In this document: one piece after another, positions 1-8,607 of the stretch
Layout of the letters: the number at the start of each line of letters is the position of its first letter
Position numbering within the stretch: the stretch's first letter is position 1
From: Rhizobium leucaenae USDA 9039
GTDB taxonomy: Bacteria > Pseudomonadota > Alphaproteobacteria > Rhizobiales > Rhizobiaceae
DNA length: 64,000 bases
Assembly (NCBI RefSeq): GCF_000426285.1
Contig: NZ_AUFB01000006.1
Location: 234,166-298,165 of the forward strand
Direction: 5' to 3'
Translations under genes and position numbers: made by a program
Notes under the pieces: model-generated
What the model saw: only the letters and a program-made list of their open reading frames with translations
Databases searched by the model: none
What the model was told of the DNA's origin: nothing

Positions 1-773
1 TATTGTTCCTTGTTCGGCACCTTATGATGCCAATCCACCCGGTCCTGCATGAAGGAGATGCCATGACCCTTATTCGTGTGGGCGACGATGCAGTGCGGAC
101 GCGTGCTACGATGCTCCAGTGCAGGAACGATTTGCGCCATTTCGTTGCCGTTGATTTCGCTGACCTCCCAACCGAATGCTTCGAGTTTCGGCCGTAACGG
201 GGCGACATTGTTGGTATCTGCGAGCGCCGCGCCCTGCTGGAAACGATTGTGATCGACGATAAGCGTCAGATTGTCCAGATTGAACTGCGATGCGGCCATT
301 ATGGCTTCCCAGTTGGATCCCTCCTGCATCTCGCCGTCCCCGGTCATGACATAGGTGTGATAGCCGGCCCCGGTCAGCTTGCCGGCCTTCGCAACGCCGA
401 CGGCGACCGGCAGTCCGTGCCCTAAGGGACCGGTGTTGGTTTCGACGCCGGGCACCTTGTTGCAATTGGGATGGCCGTTGAGCCGGGAATGCGGCTGCAG
501 AAATGTCGAAATCTCCTCCTCCGCAATGAACCCACGCTTTGCGAGAGTGACATACAGCGCACAGGCGGTGTGGCCCTTCGACAGAATGAACCGATCACGA
601 TCGGGCCGCCTCGGCTCGCTAGGATAGATCTTCAGAACGCGAAAATAGAGCGCCGTCAGGATGTCGATGGCCGACATCTCGCCGCCAATATGTCCCGCAC
701 CTGCGTCATAGACCGCTTGCAGGTCGCGCAGGCGTATCTGGCGCGCGACGCGCTCAAGTTCCTTAACTTGCAT
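1..773 (-). CDS. Transketolase, N-terminal (TPP-binding) subunit, 3' end outside window
   Basis: This is the N-terminal half of a split transketolase, which would pair with a separate C-terminal subunit to move two-carbon ketol units between sugar phosphates in the cytoplasm. About 257 codons are visible and the reading frame is still open at the left edge. His residues lie in AGHIGG (about 27-31) and SKGHTA (about 66-70), and the thiamine-diphosphate motif GDGEMQEGSN lies at about 145-154. The ATG at 771-773 follows GAGGAAG at good spacing. It is divergent from a sugar ABC importer with dehydrogenases and a triosephosphate isomerase, so it probably serves a dedicated carbohydrate pathway rather than the central pentose phosphate pathway. 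The family call is firm; the substrate is unknown. Confidence 0.92.
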   Translation of the reverse strand, partial: MQVKELERVARQIRLRDLQAVYDAGAGHIGGEMSAIDILTALYFRVLKIYPSEPRRPDRDRFILSKGHTACALYVTLAKRGFIAEEEISTFLQPHSRLNGHPNCNKVPGVETNTGPLGHGLPVAVGVAKAGKLTGAGYHTYVMTGDGEMQEGSNWEAIMAASQFNLDNLTLIVDHNRFQQGAALADTNNVAPLRPKLEAFGWEVSEINGNEMAQIVPALEHRSTRPHCIVAHTNKGHGISFMQDRVDWHHKVPNKEQ

Positions 774-997
774 GATGCTTCCTCGTTGCATAAATATTCA
801 GTAGCACATATTTTTGCACAAATGGCCACTCAGTCAAGTCCATTTATTGTTTGCCTGCTGAATGGATCGAAAACAGTAAGCCGATTTCGGCGCTTGACAG
901 GTCAAATATGAGTTGTTAATGAATTTTCCAACACGAATGCATATTTATGCACGCTTGAAGGAAAATCACCTGCGGCGGGCATGAGGGTGGAGGAGCC
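774..997. promoter_or_regulatory. Divergent promoter region with repeated TGCAyAAAT-like sites
   Basis: This 224 bp gap separates the divergent transketolase and ABC permease genes. It holds TGCATAAAT (787-795), TGCACAAAT (815-823) and the near-palindrome TGCATATTTATGCA (938-951). Two half-sites flank the transketolase start and the palindrome lies about 50 bp before the permease start, as expected for a local repressor that controls both directions. No regulator gene for this cluster lies in the window; it may be beyond the left edge. The operator assignment is inference. Confidence 0.4.
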
Positions 998-1978
998 ATG
1001 TCAGCATTGGGCGTCAACGAACAAAGCCAGCAGCCGCGAACCTCACTTGCATGGCTCAGCGGGGCTACAGGCCCGCTGATCGGCTTGCTGATACTCTGCG
1101 TTTTCCTGAGCGTTGCGACGGACCGGTTTCTTTCGGTGCGCAACGCGCTCAACATCCTCGATCAGATCACCGTGCTCGGCGTCATGTCCGTGGGTATGAC
1201 CTTCGTTATTCTGATCGGCGGCATCGACCTCTCGGTCGGTTCCGTTCTGGCGCTGTCGATGATGGTGATGGGCTGGGTTGCGAATGTTGCCGGCCTGCCG
1301 ATGGCCGTCGCGATCCCGCTGGCGCTCCTGGCGTCCGCGCTCAGCGGCCTGATCGTCGGCGTGATGGTCACGAGTTTCCGTGTCCCCGCCTTCATTGCCA
1401 CCCTTGCGATGATGTCGGTCGCGCGTGGCATTGCCAATATGATTACTGACGGCCAGCAGATCGTCGGCTTTCCCGACTGGTTCACCATGCTGGCGATCGA
1501 CCGTCACTTCGGCGTGCTGACCGCGACGGTCTTCCTGATGCTGGCGATCGTCATCGTCTCGTGGCTCTTTCTCAAATACCGTTCCGAGGGGCGCATGCTC
1601 TATGCGATCGGCGGCAATCCGGAGGTTGCTCGTCTCGCCGGCATCAATGTGCAGGTGGTCACGATCGGCGTCTATGTCGTCTGCGCCATCTTGGCGGGCG
1701 TTGCCGGGATCGTCCTTGCTGCGCGCCTCGATGCCGTCCAGCCTTCAAGCGGCTTTGGCTACGAGCTCGACACCATTGCGGCCGTGGTCATCGGAGGAAC
1801 GTCTCTGTCGGGCGGCGCCGGTGGCATCGGCGGAACGCTGATCGGCGTGCTCATCATCGGCGTTTTGCGCAACGGCCTCAACCTGCTCAACGTCTCGCCA
1901 TTCCTGCAGCAAGTGATCATCGGTGTCGTCATCGTTCTTGCGGTCGGCGCTGAAACGCTGCGCCGGAGGAAGGCATAA
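998..1978 (+). CDS. Sugar ABC transporter permease, RbsC family
   Basis: This 326-residue inner-membrane permease belongs to the ribose/xylose (BPD_transp_2, RbsC-like) class. It has about ten hydrophobic segments and the family-typical GGIDLSVGS motif near residue 75, plus IAAVVIGGTSLSGG near residue 260. It would form the channel of an importer with the binding protein and ATPase encoded directly downstream. The ATG at 998 follows AGGGTGGAGGAGCC. The order permease, binding protein, ATPase differs from the rbs operon of enteric bacteria. The transported solute is inferred only from the neighbours: a transketolase subunit, two SDR dehydrogenases and a TIM-family isomerase suggest a sugar or polyol. 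Confidence 0.93.
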   Translation: MSALGVNEQSQQPRTSLAWLSGATGPLIGLLILCVFLSVATDRFLSVRNALNILDQITVLGVMSVGMTFVILIGGIDLSVGSVLALSMMVMGWVANVAGLPMAVAIPLALLASALSGLIVGVMVTSFRVPAFIATLAMMSVARGIANMITDGQQIVGFPDWFTMLAIDRHFGVLTATVFLMLAIVIVSWLFLKYRSEGRMLYAIGGNPEVARLAGINVQVVTIGVYVVCAILAGVAGIVLAARLDAVQPSSGFGYELDTIAAVVIGGTSLSGGAGGIGGTLIGVLIIGVLRNGLNLLNVSPFLQQVIIGVVIVLAVGAETLRRRKA

Positions 1979-2091
1979 GACAGGCCGCTAAGGCCGACAG
2001 CCGGAATTCCCCTTCCGGCGCGGACGGGGATTATGAAAGCCCGAGGGCGGAGGACGTTTCCAAGGGCGCATTGAAACCAAAGGAGGAACTC

Positions 2092-3021
2092 ATGAAACTT
2101 TCCCGCACTCTCTTGACCACGGCAGCCATACTCGCACTGTCGCTGGGATCGGTTCAGGCCAAGGAAGTCAAGAAACTCGGCCTGGCGGTCGCCAACCTTC
2201 AGGCAAACTTCTTCAACCAGATCAAGCAGGCCGTGGAAGCTGAGGCAAAGACCCGCGGCATCGAAGTCATCACCGTTGACGCGAAGGGCGACGGTCCGAC
2301 ACAGGTCAATCAGGTCCAGGATCTTCTCACGCAGAACATCGATGCGCTCATCTATATTCCTGCCGGTGCCGCAGCCGCAACTATTCCGGTGAAGCTCGCC
2401 CACCAGTCGAACGTGCCGGTCATCAACGTCGACCGCAATGCCGACGGTGCACCCGGCGATACCTTCCTCGCTACGGATTCCGTCGCATCGGCAAACGCCG
2501 TCTGCAAGTACATCATCGAGAAGGCCGGCGGTAAGGGCAACATGGTGATCATCCATGGCCAGAAGGGCACGACGCCGGAAGTCGATCGCACGAAGGGCTG
2601 CATGGAGGCCGTCAAGGCAAATCCGGGTGTAAAGATCGTCTCGGAGCAATGGTCGAACATCTGGAGCCAGGATGAAGGCTTCCAGATCATGCAGAACATG
2701 CTTCAGGCCAATCCGGACGTCTCGATCGTCTTCGCACAGGCCGACGCTCTCGCTCTCGGCGCTGCACAGGCCATCAAGGTCGCAAACCCCTCGCAGAAGA
2801 TTGCTCTCGGTGGCTTCGACGGTGACACCGCAGCTCTGGAAGCGCTGAAGAACGGCGTCTTCGACGTGACCGCGACGCAGCAGACCCAGAAAATGGGCCG
2901 CGATGCCGTGGCCAATGCTGTTAAGATCGTCGGCGGCGAGAAAGTGCCTCCGGTTCAGCTTTTGGATGCGACCCTGACCACCAAGGATAACGTGGCCGGC
3001 TTTATCGCCAACCATCCGTAA
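2092..3021 (+). CDS. Periplasmic sugar-binding protein, RbsB family
   Basis: This is a periplasmic solute-binding protein of the Peripla_BP_4/RbsB family, 309 residues from the chosen start. A signal peptide (positively charged MKLSRTL start, hydrophobic core, cleavage after VQAKE or nearby) precedes the two-lobed sugar-binding fold. Hinge and ligand-area motifs include IPAGAAAATIP, VPVINVDRNA and ALGGFDGD. Methionine 2092 is preferred over an upstream TTG because AGGAGGAACTC precedes it. It lies 113 bp after the permease and 22 bp before the ATPase, so all three are probably cotranscribed. The ligand is not predictable from sequence alone. Confidence 0.93.
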   Translation: MKLSRTLLTTAAILALSLGSVQAKEVKKLGLAVANLQANFFNQIKQAVEAEAKTRGIEVITVDAKGDGPTQVNQVQDLLTQNIDALIYIPAGAAAATIPVKLAHQSNVPVINVDRNADGAPGDTFLATDSVASANAVCKYIIEKAGGKGNMVIIHGQKGTTPEVDRTKGCMEAVKANPGVKIVSEQWSNIWSQDEGFQIMQNMLQANPDVSIVFAQADALALGAAQAIKVANPSQKIALGGFDGDTAALEALKNGVFDVTATQQTQKMGRDAVANAVKIVGGEKVPPVQLLDATLTTKDNVAGFIANHP

Positions 3022-3043
3022 GAATAACCAAGGGAGCGGTGCG

Positions 3044-4522
3044 ATGACTGATCCGGTGCTCACACTCAAGGGTATTTCCAAACGCTACGGCCCTCTGGAA
3101 GTCCTGAAGAACGTCAGTCTCGATGTCTTCCCGGGCGAGGTCGTCGCCTTGCTCGGCGAAAACGGTGCGGGCAAATCGACCCTATCGGGCATCATCGCCG
3201 GATCGCGCACGCCTTCCGAAGGTTCCATGACATGGCAGGGGCAGCCGTATGCCCCTGCCAATCCGAGAGAGGCGATTGACAAGGGCGTGGTCCTGATCCA
3301 CCAGGAACTTCAATTGCTGCCCGAGCTGACGATCGCCGAAAACGTCTTCATCGGTCGCTGGCCGATGAAGAATGGCGTCGTCGACCGGGCACAAATGGTC
3401 AAACGCGCACAGGAGCAGCTCTCGCGCCTGAACCTGCATATTCCCGCCACGCGCAAAGTGGCGGGACTGTCGACCGCCAACCAGCAGCTTATTGAAATTG
3501 CCAAGGCTTTGGCGCTCGATGCGAAGCTGCTGATCCTCGACGAGCCGACGGCCGCACTCGGCGGCGCGGAAACCGAGGCGCTTTTCGAGCAGGTCAGGAA
3601 ACTGCGCTCTGAGGGCGTCGGGATCATCTACATCTCGCACCGAATGGAAGAGATCAAGCAGATCACCGATCGCATCGTTGTTCTTCGCGACGGCGAACGG
3701 GTTCAGGAATTTGCCGATAGCTCGACCCCTGTGCGCACGATCGTTGAAAGCATGGTCGGCCGTTCGCTCGATAGAATGTTCCCGACATTGCCGGTGCCGC
3801 AGGACCGTCCGGTGCTGCAGGTCGAAGCGCTGACCTCAGTGGATGATTCCTTCCGCGATATCAGTTTCGAGGTAAAGGCTGGAGAAATTCTGGGGATAGC
3901 CGGCCTCGTCGGAGCCGGGCGAACCGAATTGGTGCGCGCCATTTCCGGAGCAGATCCAATAAGGTCCGGCACGGTACGCCTCAATGGCGAGCCGCTGAAA
4001 CTGCGCAGCCCGGCCGATGCCGTGGCGAGAGGCATGGTTATGGTGCCGGAAGACCGTAAGCTGCAGGGATTGGTCGTCAATCACCGCATCGCTGAAAACC
4101 TCGTTTACCCAAACCTCGATCGGTTCGGAGGCCGCTGGATTACCTCCGCCATGAAGCGGGATTTCGCAAAGCGGGCTATTTCCACCTTCGGCATCAAGGG
4201 CCGCGGCGATCAACTTGCCTCCGACCTTTCGGGCGGCAACCAGCAAAAGATCGTCATCGCAAAATGGTTGATGCGCGACCCCAAGGTAGTCGTGCTCGAT
4301 GAACCGACCCGAGGCATCGATGTCGGCGCCCGTGCCGGCATTTACGACATTATCGTCGGCCTCGCGAACAGGGGCGTGGCCGTCATCGTGGTCAGCTCCG
4401 ACTTGGAGGAAGTTCTCGGCGTATCGAACCGTATCCTGGTCCTTGCGCAAGGAAAACAGGCCGGAATCCTGGAGCGTGACCAGGCAAACGACGTCTCCGT
4501 TATGGAATTGGCTACAATCTAA
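3044..4522 (+). CDS. Sugar ABC transporter ATPase with two nucleotide-binding domains, RbsA family
   Basis: This 492-residue cytoplasmic ATPase carries two fused nucleotide-binding domains, as in RbsA/MglA. The first domain has Walker A GENGAGKST (about residue 38) and Walker B LLILDEPTAALGG. The second has the degenerate P-loop GLVGAGRTE, signature LSGGNQQK and VVVLDEPTRGIDVGAR. It would energise the permease and binding protein just upstream. AAGGGAGCGGTGCG precedes the ATG and the gap to the binding protein is 22 bp. The length and domain layout are normal for the family. A dehydrogenase gene follows after 23 bp, linking transport and catabolism in one transcript. Confidence 0.93.
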   Translation: MTDPVLTLKGISKRYGPLEVLKNVSLDVFPGEVVALLGENGAGKSTLSGIIAGSRTPSEGSMTWQGQPYAPANPREAIDKGVVLIHQELQLLPELTIAENVFIGRWPMKNGVVDRAQMVKRAQEQLSRLNLHIPATRKVAGLSTANQQLIEIAKALALDAKLLILDEPTAALGGAETEALFEQVRKLRSEGVGIIYISHRMEEIKQITDRIVVLRDGERVQEFADSSTPVRTIVESMVGRSLDRMFPTLPVPQDRPVLQVEALTSVDDSFRDISFEVKAGEILGIAGLVGAGRTELVRAISGADPIRSGTVRLNGEPLKLRSPADAVARGMVMVPEDRKLQGLVVNHRIAENLVYPNLDRFGGRWITSAMKRDFAKRAISTFGIKGRGDQLASDLSGGNQQKIVIAKWLMRDPKVVVLDEPTRGIDVGARAGIYDIIVGLANRGVAVIVVSSDLEEVLGVSNRILVLAQGKQAGILERDQANDVSVMELATI

Positions 4523-4545
4523 ATGACATCAAGAAAGGAAGAGCG

Positions 4546-5334
4546 ATGCCTGACATCACTCTGAATGCTCCCAAGCTTTTCGATCTCTCCGGTGAGGTTG
4601 CCTTCGTGACCGGCGCCGGCAGCGGCATCGGTCAGCGCATCGCTATCGGTCTAGCTCAATGCGGCGCGGATATCGCGTTGCTCGACCGCCGCAACGACGA
4701 TGGCCTGTCGCAGACCGCCGAATTCGTGCGCAAGGCCGGGCGCCGCTCCATTCAGATTGCTGCTGATGTGACCAACAAGGCAGCGCTTGCCGAAGCGGTA
4801 GAGAGGACGGATGCCGAACTTGGTCCCCTCTCCCTCGCGCTCAATGCGGCAGGCATCGCGAACGCCAATCCGGCCGAGGAGATGGAGGAAGAGCAGTATC
4901 AGACGCTGATGGACATCAACCTCAAGGGTGTCTTCCTCTCCTGCCAAGCCGAGGCGCGCTCGATGCTCAAGAGGGGCAAGGGATCGATCGTCAACATTGC
5001 GTCAATGTCTGGCGTCATCGTCAATCGCGGCCTGAACCAGTGCCATTACAACGCTTCCAAAGCCGGCGTCATCCACATGTCGAAGTCCCTGGCGATGGAA
5101 TGGGTCGGCCGCGGAATTCGCGTCAACACGATCTCGCCCGGCTATACCGCGACACCGATGAACACCCGGCCGGAGATGGTCCACCAGACAAAGCTGTTTG
5201 AAGAGCAGACGCCGATGCAGCGCATGGCGACGGTCGATGAGATGGTTGGTCCGGCCGTATTCCTGCTTTCGGAGGCGGCAAGCTTTGTCACGGGTGTCGA
5301 CCTGTTGGTCGACGGCGGCTTCTGCTGCTGGTGA
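4546..5334 (+). CDS. Short-chain dehydrogenase/reductase, likely polyol or sugar dehydrogenase
   Basis: This is a 262-residue classical SDR oxidoreductase. The nucleotide-binding motif GAGSGIGQ lies at about 26-33, the NAG motif in LNAAGIAN, and the catalytic set Ser (IASMSG), Tyr and Lys (YNASKAG) is present. The C-terminal [10 protein letters not shown] ending resembles polyol dehydrogenases of the threitol/arabinitol type, which is family knowledge and only suggestive. AAGGAAGAGCG precedes the ATG. The stop codon overlaps the next start as TGATG, implying translational coupling to the TIM-family isomerase. It probably oxidises the sugar or polyol imported by the upstream ABC system. Confidence 0.88.
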   Translation: MPDITLNAPKLFDLSGEVAFVTGAGSGIGQRIAIGLAQCGADIALLDRRNDDGLSQTAEFVRKAGRRSIQIAADVTNKAALAEAVERTDAELGPLSLALNAAGIANANPAEEMEEEQYQTLMDINLKGVFLSCQAEARSMLKRGKGSIVNIASMSGVIVNRGLNQCHYNASKAGVIHMSKSLAMEWVGRGIRVNTISPGYTATPMNTRPEMVHQTKLFEEQTPMQRMATVDEMVGPAVFLLSEAASFVTGVDLLVDGGFCCW

Positions 5335-6080
5335 TGACGATGCCTCGCAAGCTGATCGCCGGAAACTGGAAAATGAACGGGGTGCTCCCGGACCTCAACG
5401 AGATTGCCGCCATTGCGGCGGCGGCCGATGACGCTAAAGCCGAAGCGATCATATGCCCACCCGCCACCCTGATCGACCGTGCCGCATCGATAGCGAGAGG
5501 TTCGAAACTGCGGATCGGCGGGCAGGATTGCCACGTGTCGTCGTCGGGCGCCCATACCGGCGACATCGCCCCGGACATGTTGGCCGATCTCGGGGCAACC
5601 TCTGTGATCCTCGGCCATTCGGAGCGCCGGGCGGACCATGGCGAGACCAGCGCGCTCGTCGCCGCCAAAGCGGCGGCGGCCTATCGCGCCGGACTGACGG
5701 CCATCATCTGCGTCGGCGAAACGGAGGATGAGAGGGCCGGCGGAAAGACGCTCGCGGTAGTCGAAAGTCAACTTTCGGCATCTGTTCCGGACGACGCCTG
5801 TGCCGCCAACACCGTCATCGCCTACGAGCCCGTTTGGGCAATTGGAACCGGCCGCGTTCCGACGGAGGCCGAGATCGCCGAAGTTCACGCTGCCCTGCGC
5901 GCTGCCTTGATCAAGCGCTTTGGCGCGGAAGGCAATGAGATGCGGCTCCTCTACGGTGGCTCCGTGAAGCCATCGAACGCGGCCTCGCTATTTGCCATTG
6001 CCGGTGTAGACGGCGCGCTTGTCGGGGGAGCCTCCCTGAAGGCATCGGATTTCGCGGCGATACTTCGTGCCGTCCCTTGA
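5334..6080 (+). CDS. Triosephosphate isomerase family protein
   Basis: This is a TIM-barrel isomerase of 248 residues, the usual length for the family. The catalytic residues are visible: Lys in AGNWKMNG, His in ILGHSERR, and Glu in [11 protein letters not shown]; the phosphate loop LYGGSVKP is present. It either interconverts dihydroxyacetone phosphate and glyceraldehyde 3-phosphate, or acts like the TIM-like EryH/LerI enzymes on erythrulose phosphate; these cannot be separated by motifs. Start 5334 overlaps the upstream SDR stop (TGATG), with an alternative ATG at 5340. Its place within a transport and dehydrogenase operon suggests a pathway-specific second copy and not the housekeeping tpiA. 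Confidence 0.9.
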   Translation: MTMPRKLIAGNWKMNGVLPDLNEIAAIAAAADDAKAEAIICPPATLIDRAASIARGSKLRIGGQDCHVSSSGAHTGDIAPDMLADLGATSVILGHSERRADHGETSALVAAKAAAAYRAGLTAIICVGETEDERAGGKTLAVVESQLSASVPDDACAANTVIAYEPVWAIGTGRVPTEAEIAEVHAALRAALIKRFGAEGNEMRLLYGGSVKPSNAASLFAIAGVDGALVGGASLKASDFAAILRAVP

Positions 6081-6183
6081 AGGCGAGGCCGATCGCTTGT
6101 CGGGCCTCCAAGAGGGCCTTTGAAAATTGACTTTGATAAGCGCCGTTCGCGAGGACGACGGCGATTGACCGGGAGACATCCAA

Positions 6184-6966
6184 ATGAACCGCTTCGAAAA
6201 CAAGACCGTCGTCATCACTGGAGGTAGCCGGGGCATTGGTGCTGCCATCGCAAGGCGCTTTGCGAAAGAGGGTGCAAATCTCGTCGTTTCCGCCAATGAA
6301 GAGTCGGTGCACTCCGTCGCCGAGCAGATCAGGAAGGATGGCGGTAAAGCGATCTCCTTCGTCGGCGACGTCACGGACAAATCAAGCGTAAAGGCTCTTT
6401 ACGACGCGACGGAAGATGCCTTCGGTTCGGTCGACGTTTCGATCCAGAATGCCGGCGTCATTACGATCGCGCGGATCGAAGACATGACCGAAAGCGAGTG
6501 GGACAAGGTCATGGCCGTCAACACCAAGGGTGTCTTCCTGTGCGCGCAGGAAGCGATCCTGCGCATGCGCAAGCATGGTCGCGGCGGACGCATCATCAAC
6601 ACCGCATCGGGACAGGCACGAGACGGCTTCATTTACACGCCGCACTATGCCGCCTCGAAGATGGGCGTGGTCGGGATCACCCAAAGCCTCGCCAAGGAAG
6701 TCGCCATCGAAAACATAACGGTCAATGCCTTCTGCCCCGGTATCATCGAGACCGACATGTGGGCCTATAATGATCAGGCCTGGGGTAAGCTCCTCGGCAA
6801 CTACGCTCCCGGCGAGTTGATGAAGGAGTGGGTCGAAGGCATTCCGATGAAGCGCGCCGGGTCAGGCGAAGACGTCGCCGGCCTCGTCACCTTTCTCGCG
6901 AGCGACGATGCGGCCTACATCACAGGTCAGACGATCAATGTCGATGGCGGTCTCATCATGTCCTGA
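6184..6966 (+). CDS. Short-chain dehydrogenase/reductase
   Basis: This is a 260-residue classical SDR with GGSRGIG (about 13-19), the NAG motif in IQNAGVI, Ser in NTASGQ and YAASK as the catalytic Tyr/Lys pair. The end, TGQTINVDGGLIMS, is family-typical. It resembles acetoin/butanediol and sugar-alcohol dehydrogenases, but the exact substrate is not known. GACCGGGAGACATCC precedes the ATG. A gap of about 100 bp separates it from the isomerase gene, so it may share that transcript or have its own promoter. It is clearly a different subfamily from the SDR at 4546, so the pathway may use two redox steps. Confidence 0.87.
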   Translation: MNRFENKTVVITGGSRGIGAAIARRFAKEGANLVVSANEESVHSVAEQIRKDGGKAISFVGDVTDKSSVKALYDATEDAFGSVDVSIQNAGVITIARIEDMTESEWDKVMAVNTKGVFLCAQEAILRMRKHGRGGRIINTASGQARDGFIYTPHYAASKMGVVGITQSLAKEVAIENITVNAFCPGIIETDMWAYNDQAWGKLLGNYAPGELMKEWVEGIPMKRAGSGEDVAGLVTFLASDDAAYITGQTINVDGGLIMS

Positions 6967-7077
6967 CTGCGGTCGGTTAGGAGAAACCAACCTGTTCACC
7001 GGTTGTGTCGCATAAAAGACAGTGAGAGGGAAACTGCCCTCTTGCGAAGGGCCATATCGATCGCCTATCTTATCAGC

Positions 7078-7217
7078 GTTCTCAGGGCGGGGTGAAACTC
7101 CCCACCGGCGGTATCGAGGCAACTCGGAGCCCGCGAGCGCCTCCGCAAATCGCGGAGGGTCAGCAGACCCGGTGAGAGGCCGGGGCCGACGGTTAAAGTC
7201 CGGATGGAAGAGAGCAA
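7078..7217 (+). ncRNA. FMN riboswitch (RFN element)
   Basis: The conserved RFN blocks appear in order: TTCTCAGGGCGGGGTGAAA, CCCCACCGGCGGTA, AGCCCGCGAGCGCC, GTCAGCAGACCCGGTGAGA, and GCCGACGGTTAAAGTCCGGA followed by TGGAAGAGAGC. FMN binding to this element normally lowers expression of the downstream gene. It lies about 120 bp before ribB in the same orientation, so it almost certainly controls riboflavin precursor synthesis. The stretch between riboswitch and start codon shows no obvious terminator with a T run, and the ribB ribosome binding site is weak, so control at translation is plausible. Confidence 0.96.
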
Positions 7218-7338
7218 CCGTGCGAGCGCAACCGATGTTGTTGCGCGTCCGCAGGCTTGTTCGCCCAAGGGATAAACAGTGACTTCGAAAGAAGTCTTGG
7301 ATGCCGCAAAAGCGGCTAACCCTTGAAAGGCAAAGTGC

Positions 7339-7980
7339 ATGGCAATTTCTAAAATCGAAGATGCAATCGCGGCGATTTCGCGTGGCGAGATCGTTGTTGT
7401 CGTTGATGATCAGGATCGGGAAAACGAGGGCGACCTTGTGATTGCCTCTGATGCCATCACGCCTGCGGCAATTGCCTTCATGATGAACCACGCGCGCGGA
7501 TTGATCTGCGTCGCCATGGAAGGTGAAAGGCTGGATGAGCTCGACATTCCCCTCATGGTTCCGCGCAATACCGAGGTTCTGAAGACCGCCTTCACGGTAT
7601 CGGTAGACTATATTCCGGAAACGACGACAGGCATTTCTGCAGCCGATCGCGCGGCGACCGTTCTGGCGCTCGTTACAAAAGGCACGCGGCCTGACGACTT
7701 TGCCCGCCCCGGACACATCTTTCCGCTGCGTGCGCACCCGGCGGGCGTGCTTGGACGTCCCGGCCATACCGAGGCGGCCGTCGATCTCGCAAGGCTTGCC
7801 GGCCACTCTGGATCTGGGGTGATCTGCGAAGTCGCCAATGACGACGGCACCATGGCGCGGCTTCCGGATCTCGAAAAATTCGCCGAACGTCACGGCCTGC
7901 TGCTGGTGACGATCGAAGATTTGATCGCCTACTTGGCTCGTCAGCGCGATCTGGCGACACCGGCAATGTCCGCCGCCTGA
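7339..7980 (+). CDS. ribB: 3,4-dihydroxy-2-butanone 4-phosphate synthase
   Basis: RibB converts ribulose 5-phosphate to 3,4-dihydroxy-2-butanone 4-phosphate plus formate, the four-carbon precursor in riboflavin synthesis. The 213-residue length equals a stand-alone RibB domain, without a fused GTP cyclohydrolase. The acidic metal-binding loop DDQDRENEGDL lies at about 22-32, and the signatures RPGHIFPLRA and GHTEAAVDLARLAG are present. It stands alone behind an FMN riboswitch, outside a rib operon, as is common in rhizobia that carry several ribB copies. The region before the ATG (GAAAGGCAAAGTGC) has only a modest Shine-Dalgarno match. The assignment is secure. Confidence 0.96.
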   Translation: MAISKIEDAIAAISRGEIVVVVDDQDRENEGDLVIASDAITPAAIAFMMNHARGLICVAMEGERLDELDIPLMVPRNTEVLKTAFTVSVDYIPETTTGISAADRAATVLALVTKGTRPDDFARPGHIFPLRAHPAGVLGRPGHTEAAVDLARLAGHSGSGVICEVANDDGTMARLPDLEKFAERHGLLLVTIEDLIAYLARQRDLATPAMSAA

Positions 7981-8122
7981 TCGTCAAAGATAGATGCTGG
8001 CAGGGGCGCCCCCAATACCGGGCGCGCCATGCCCACATAGCATTCCAGACCTCCGCGGAGCCGGCCGTGAATGGAGCGAGAGGCGTATCTGACACCCCTC
8101 GCCCCGTAGCCAGTCCGGCCCC

Positions 8123-8353
8123 TTACCATGCCCGGAAATTCCAAACAGGAAATCCGGAGGTTTCTTCACCATCCGGAAGGCCGATATCCTGGCGCATGCG
8201 GTTGGAGAGCTGAGAGGTATGATTTACCGTTTGCTGATGCCTCCATACGGCGAGGAACAACGCAAACGCGGTCTTCCGGACGCCGAATTTCAGGCAGAGT
8301 TCATCGACTGTCGCCGCAAGAGTGTCGGCAACCAAAGATTGTGCTTCGCGCAT
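8123..8353 (-). CDS. Small DUF1127-like protein with N-terminal extension
   Basis: This is a 76-residue protein whose second half (FLAVWRHQQTVNHTSQLSNR then MRQDIGLPDGEE) matches the alphaproteobacterial DUF1127 pattern of a basic helix ending in a (L/M)xxDIGL motif. The first half, MREAQSLVADTLAATVDELC and onward, is longer than in typical 45-residue members. GGGAAAGAAACT precedes the ATG at 8353; a further upstream in-frame start lacks such support. DUF1127 proteins include small RNA-binding regulators of phosphate or carbon metabolism in Agrobacterium; that role is family knowledge and not shown here. It points away from mctS. Confidence 0.65.
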   Translation of the reverse strand: MREAQSLVADTLAATVDELCLKFGVRKTAFALFLAVWRHQQTVNHTSQLSNRMRQDIGLPDGEETSGFPVWNFRAW

Positions 8354-8502
8354 AGTTTCTTTCCCGGCGCAACGATGCAGCCGAGTCCTTTCGACGGTCA
8401 AAAGACGTGCGAATACCGACGCGGAAATGCGAACGATCGCTCCGGTAACCGGTCACGTCAAGGTAACGAGAAAAATGCTAAACGGGCAGAGAATCCGAGG
8501 GC

Positions 8503-8607
8503 TTAGTAGCCTGGATGCCATTGATGGCCGGGATTCGACGCGCATCGCATCGACACCACCACGGCCACTCCGCCAGAGAAGCGATTAAACATGAGAATAG
8601 ATTTCAT
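8503..8607 (-). CDS. Putative 34-residue small protein
   Basis: This short ORF has an unusually strong ribosome binding site, GAGGAGG, six nucleotides before its ATG (8605-8607). The predicted peptide begins MKSILMFNRFSGGVAVVVSM and ends in NPGHQWHPGY, with a short hydrophobic stretch and one Cys. I do not recognise the family. It lies between the DUF1127-like gene and mctS, on the minus strand, and a weak promoter-like pair (TTGCCG, 16 bp, TAACAT) can be read about 40-70 bp upstream. The strong translation signal supports expression; function is unknown and a regulatory leader peptide is possible. Confidence 0.45.
   Translation of the reverse strand: MKSILMFNRFSGGVAVVVSMRCASNPGHQWHPGY

Noticed and set aside
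1759..3081. Long open frame (440 codons) on the minus strand across the binding-protein and permease genes
   Set aside because: It lies opposite two well-supported genes and has no recognisable domain; such frames are common opposite GC-rich coding sequence.
8305..8588. Plus-strand ORFs in the gap before mctS
   Set aside because: They lack ribosome binding sites, overlap the better-supported minus-strand small genes, and show no conserved motif.
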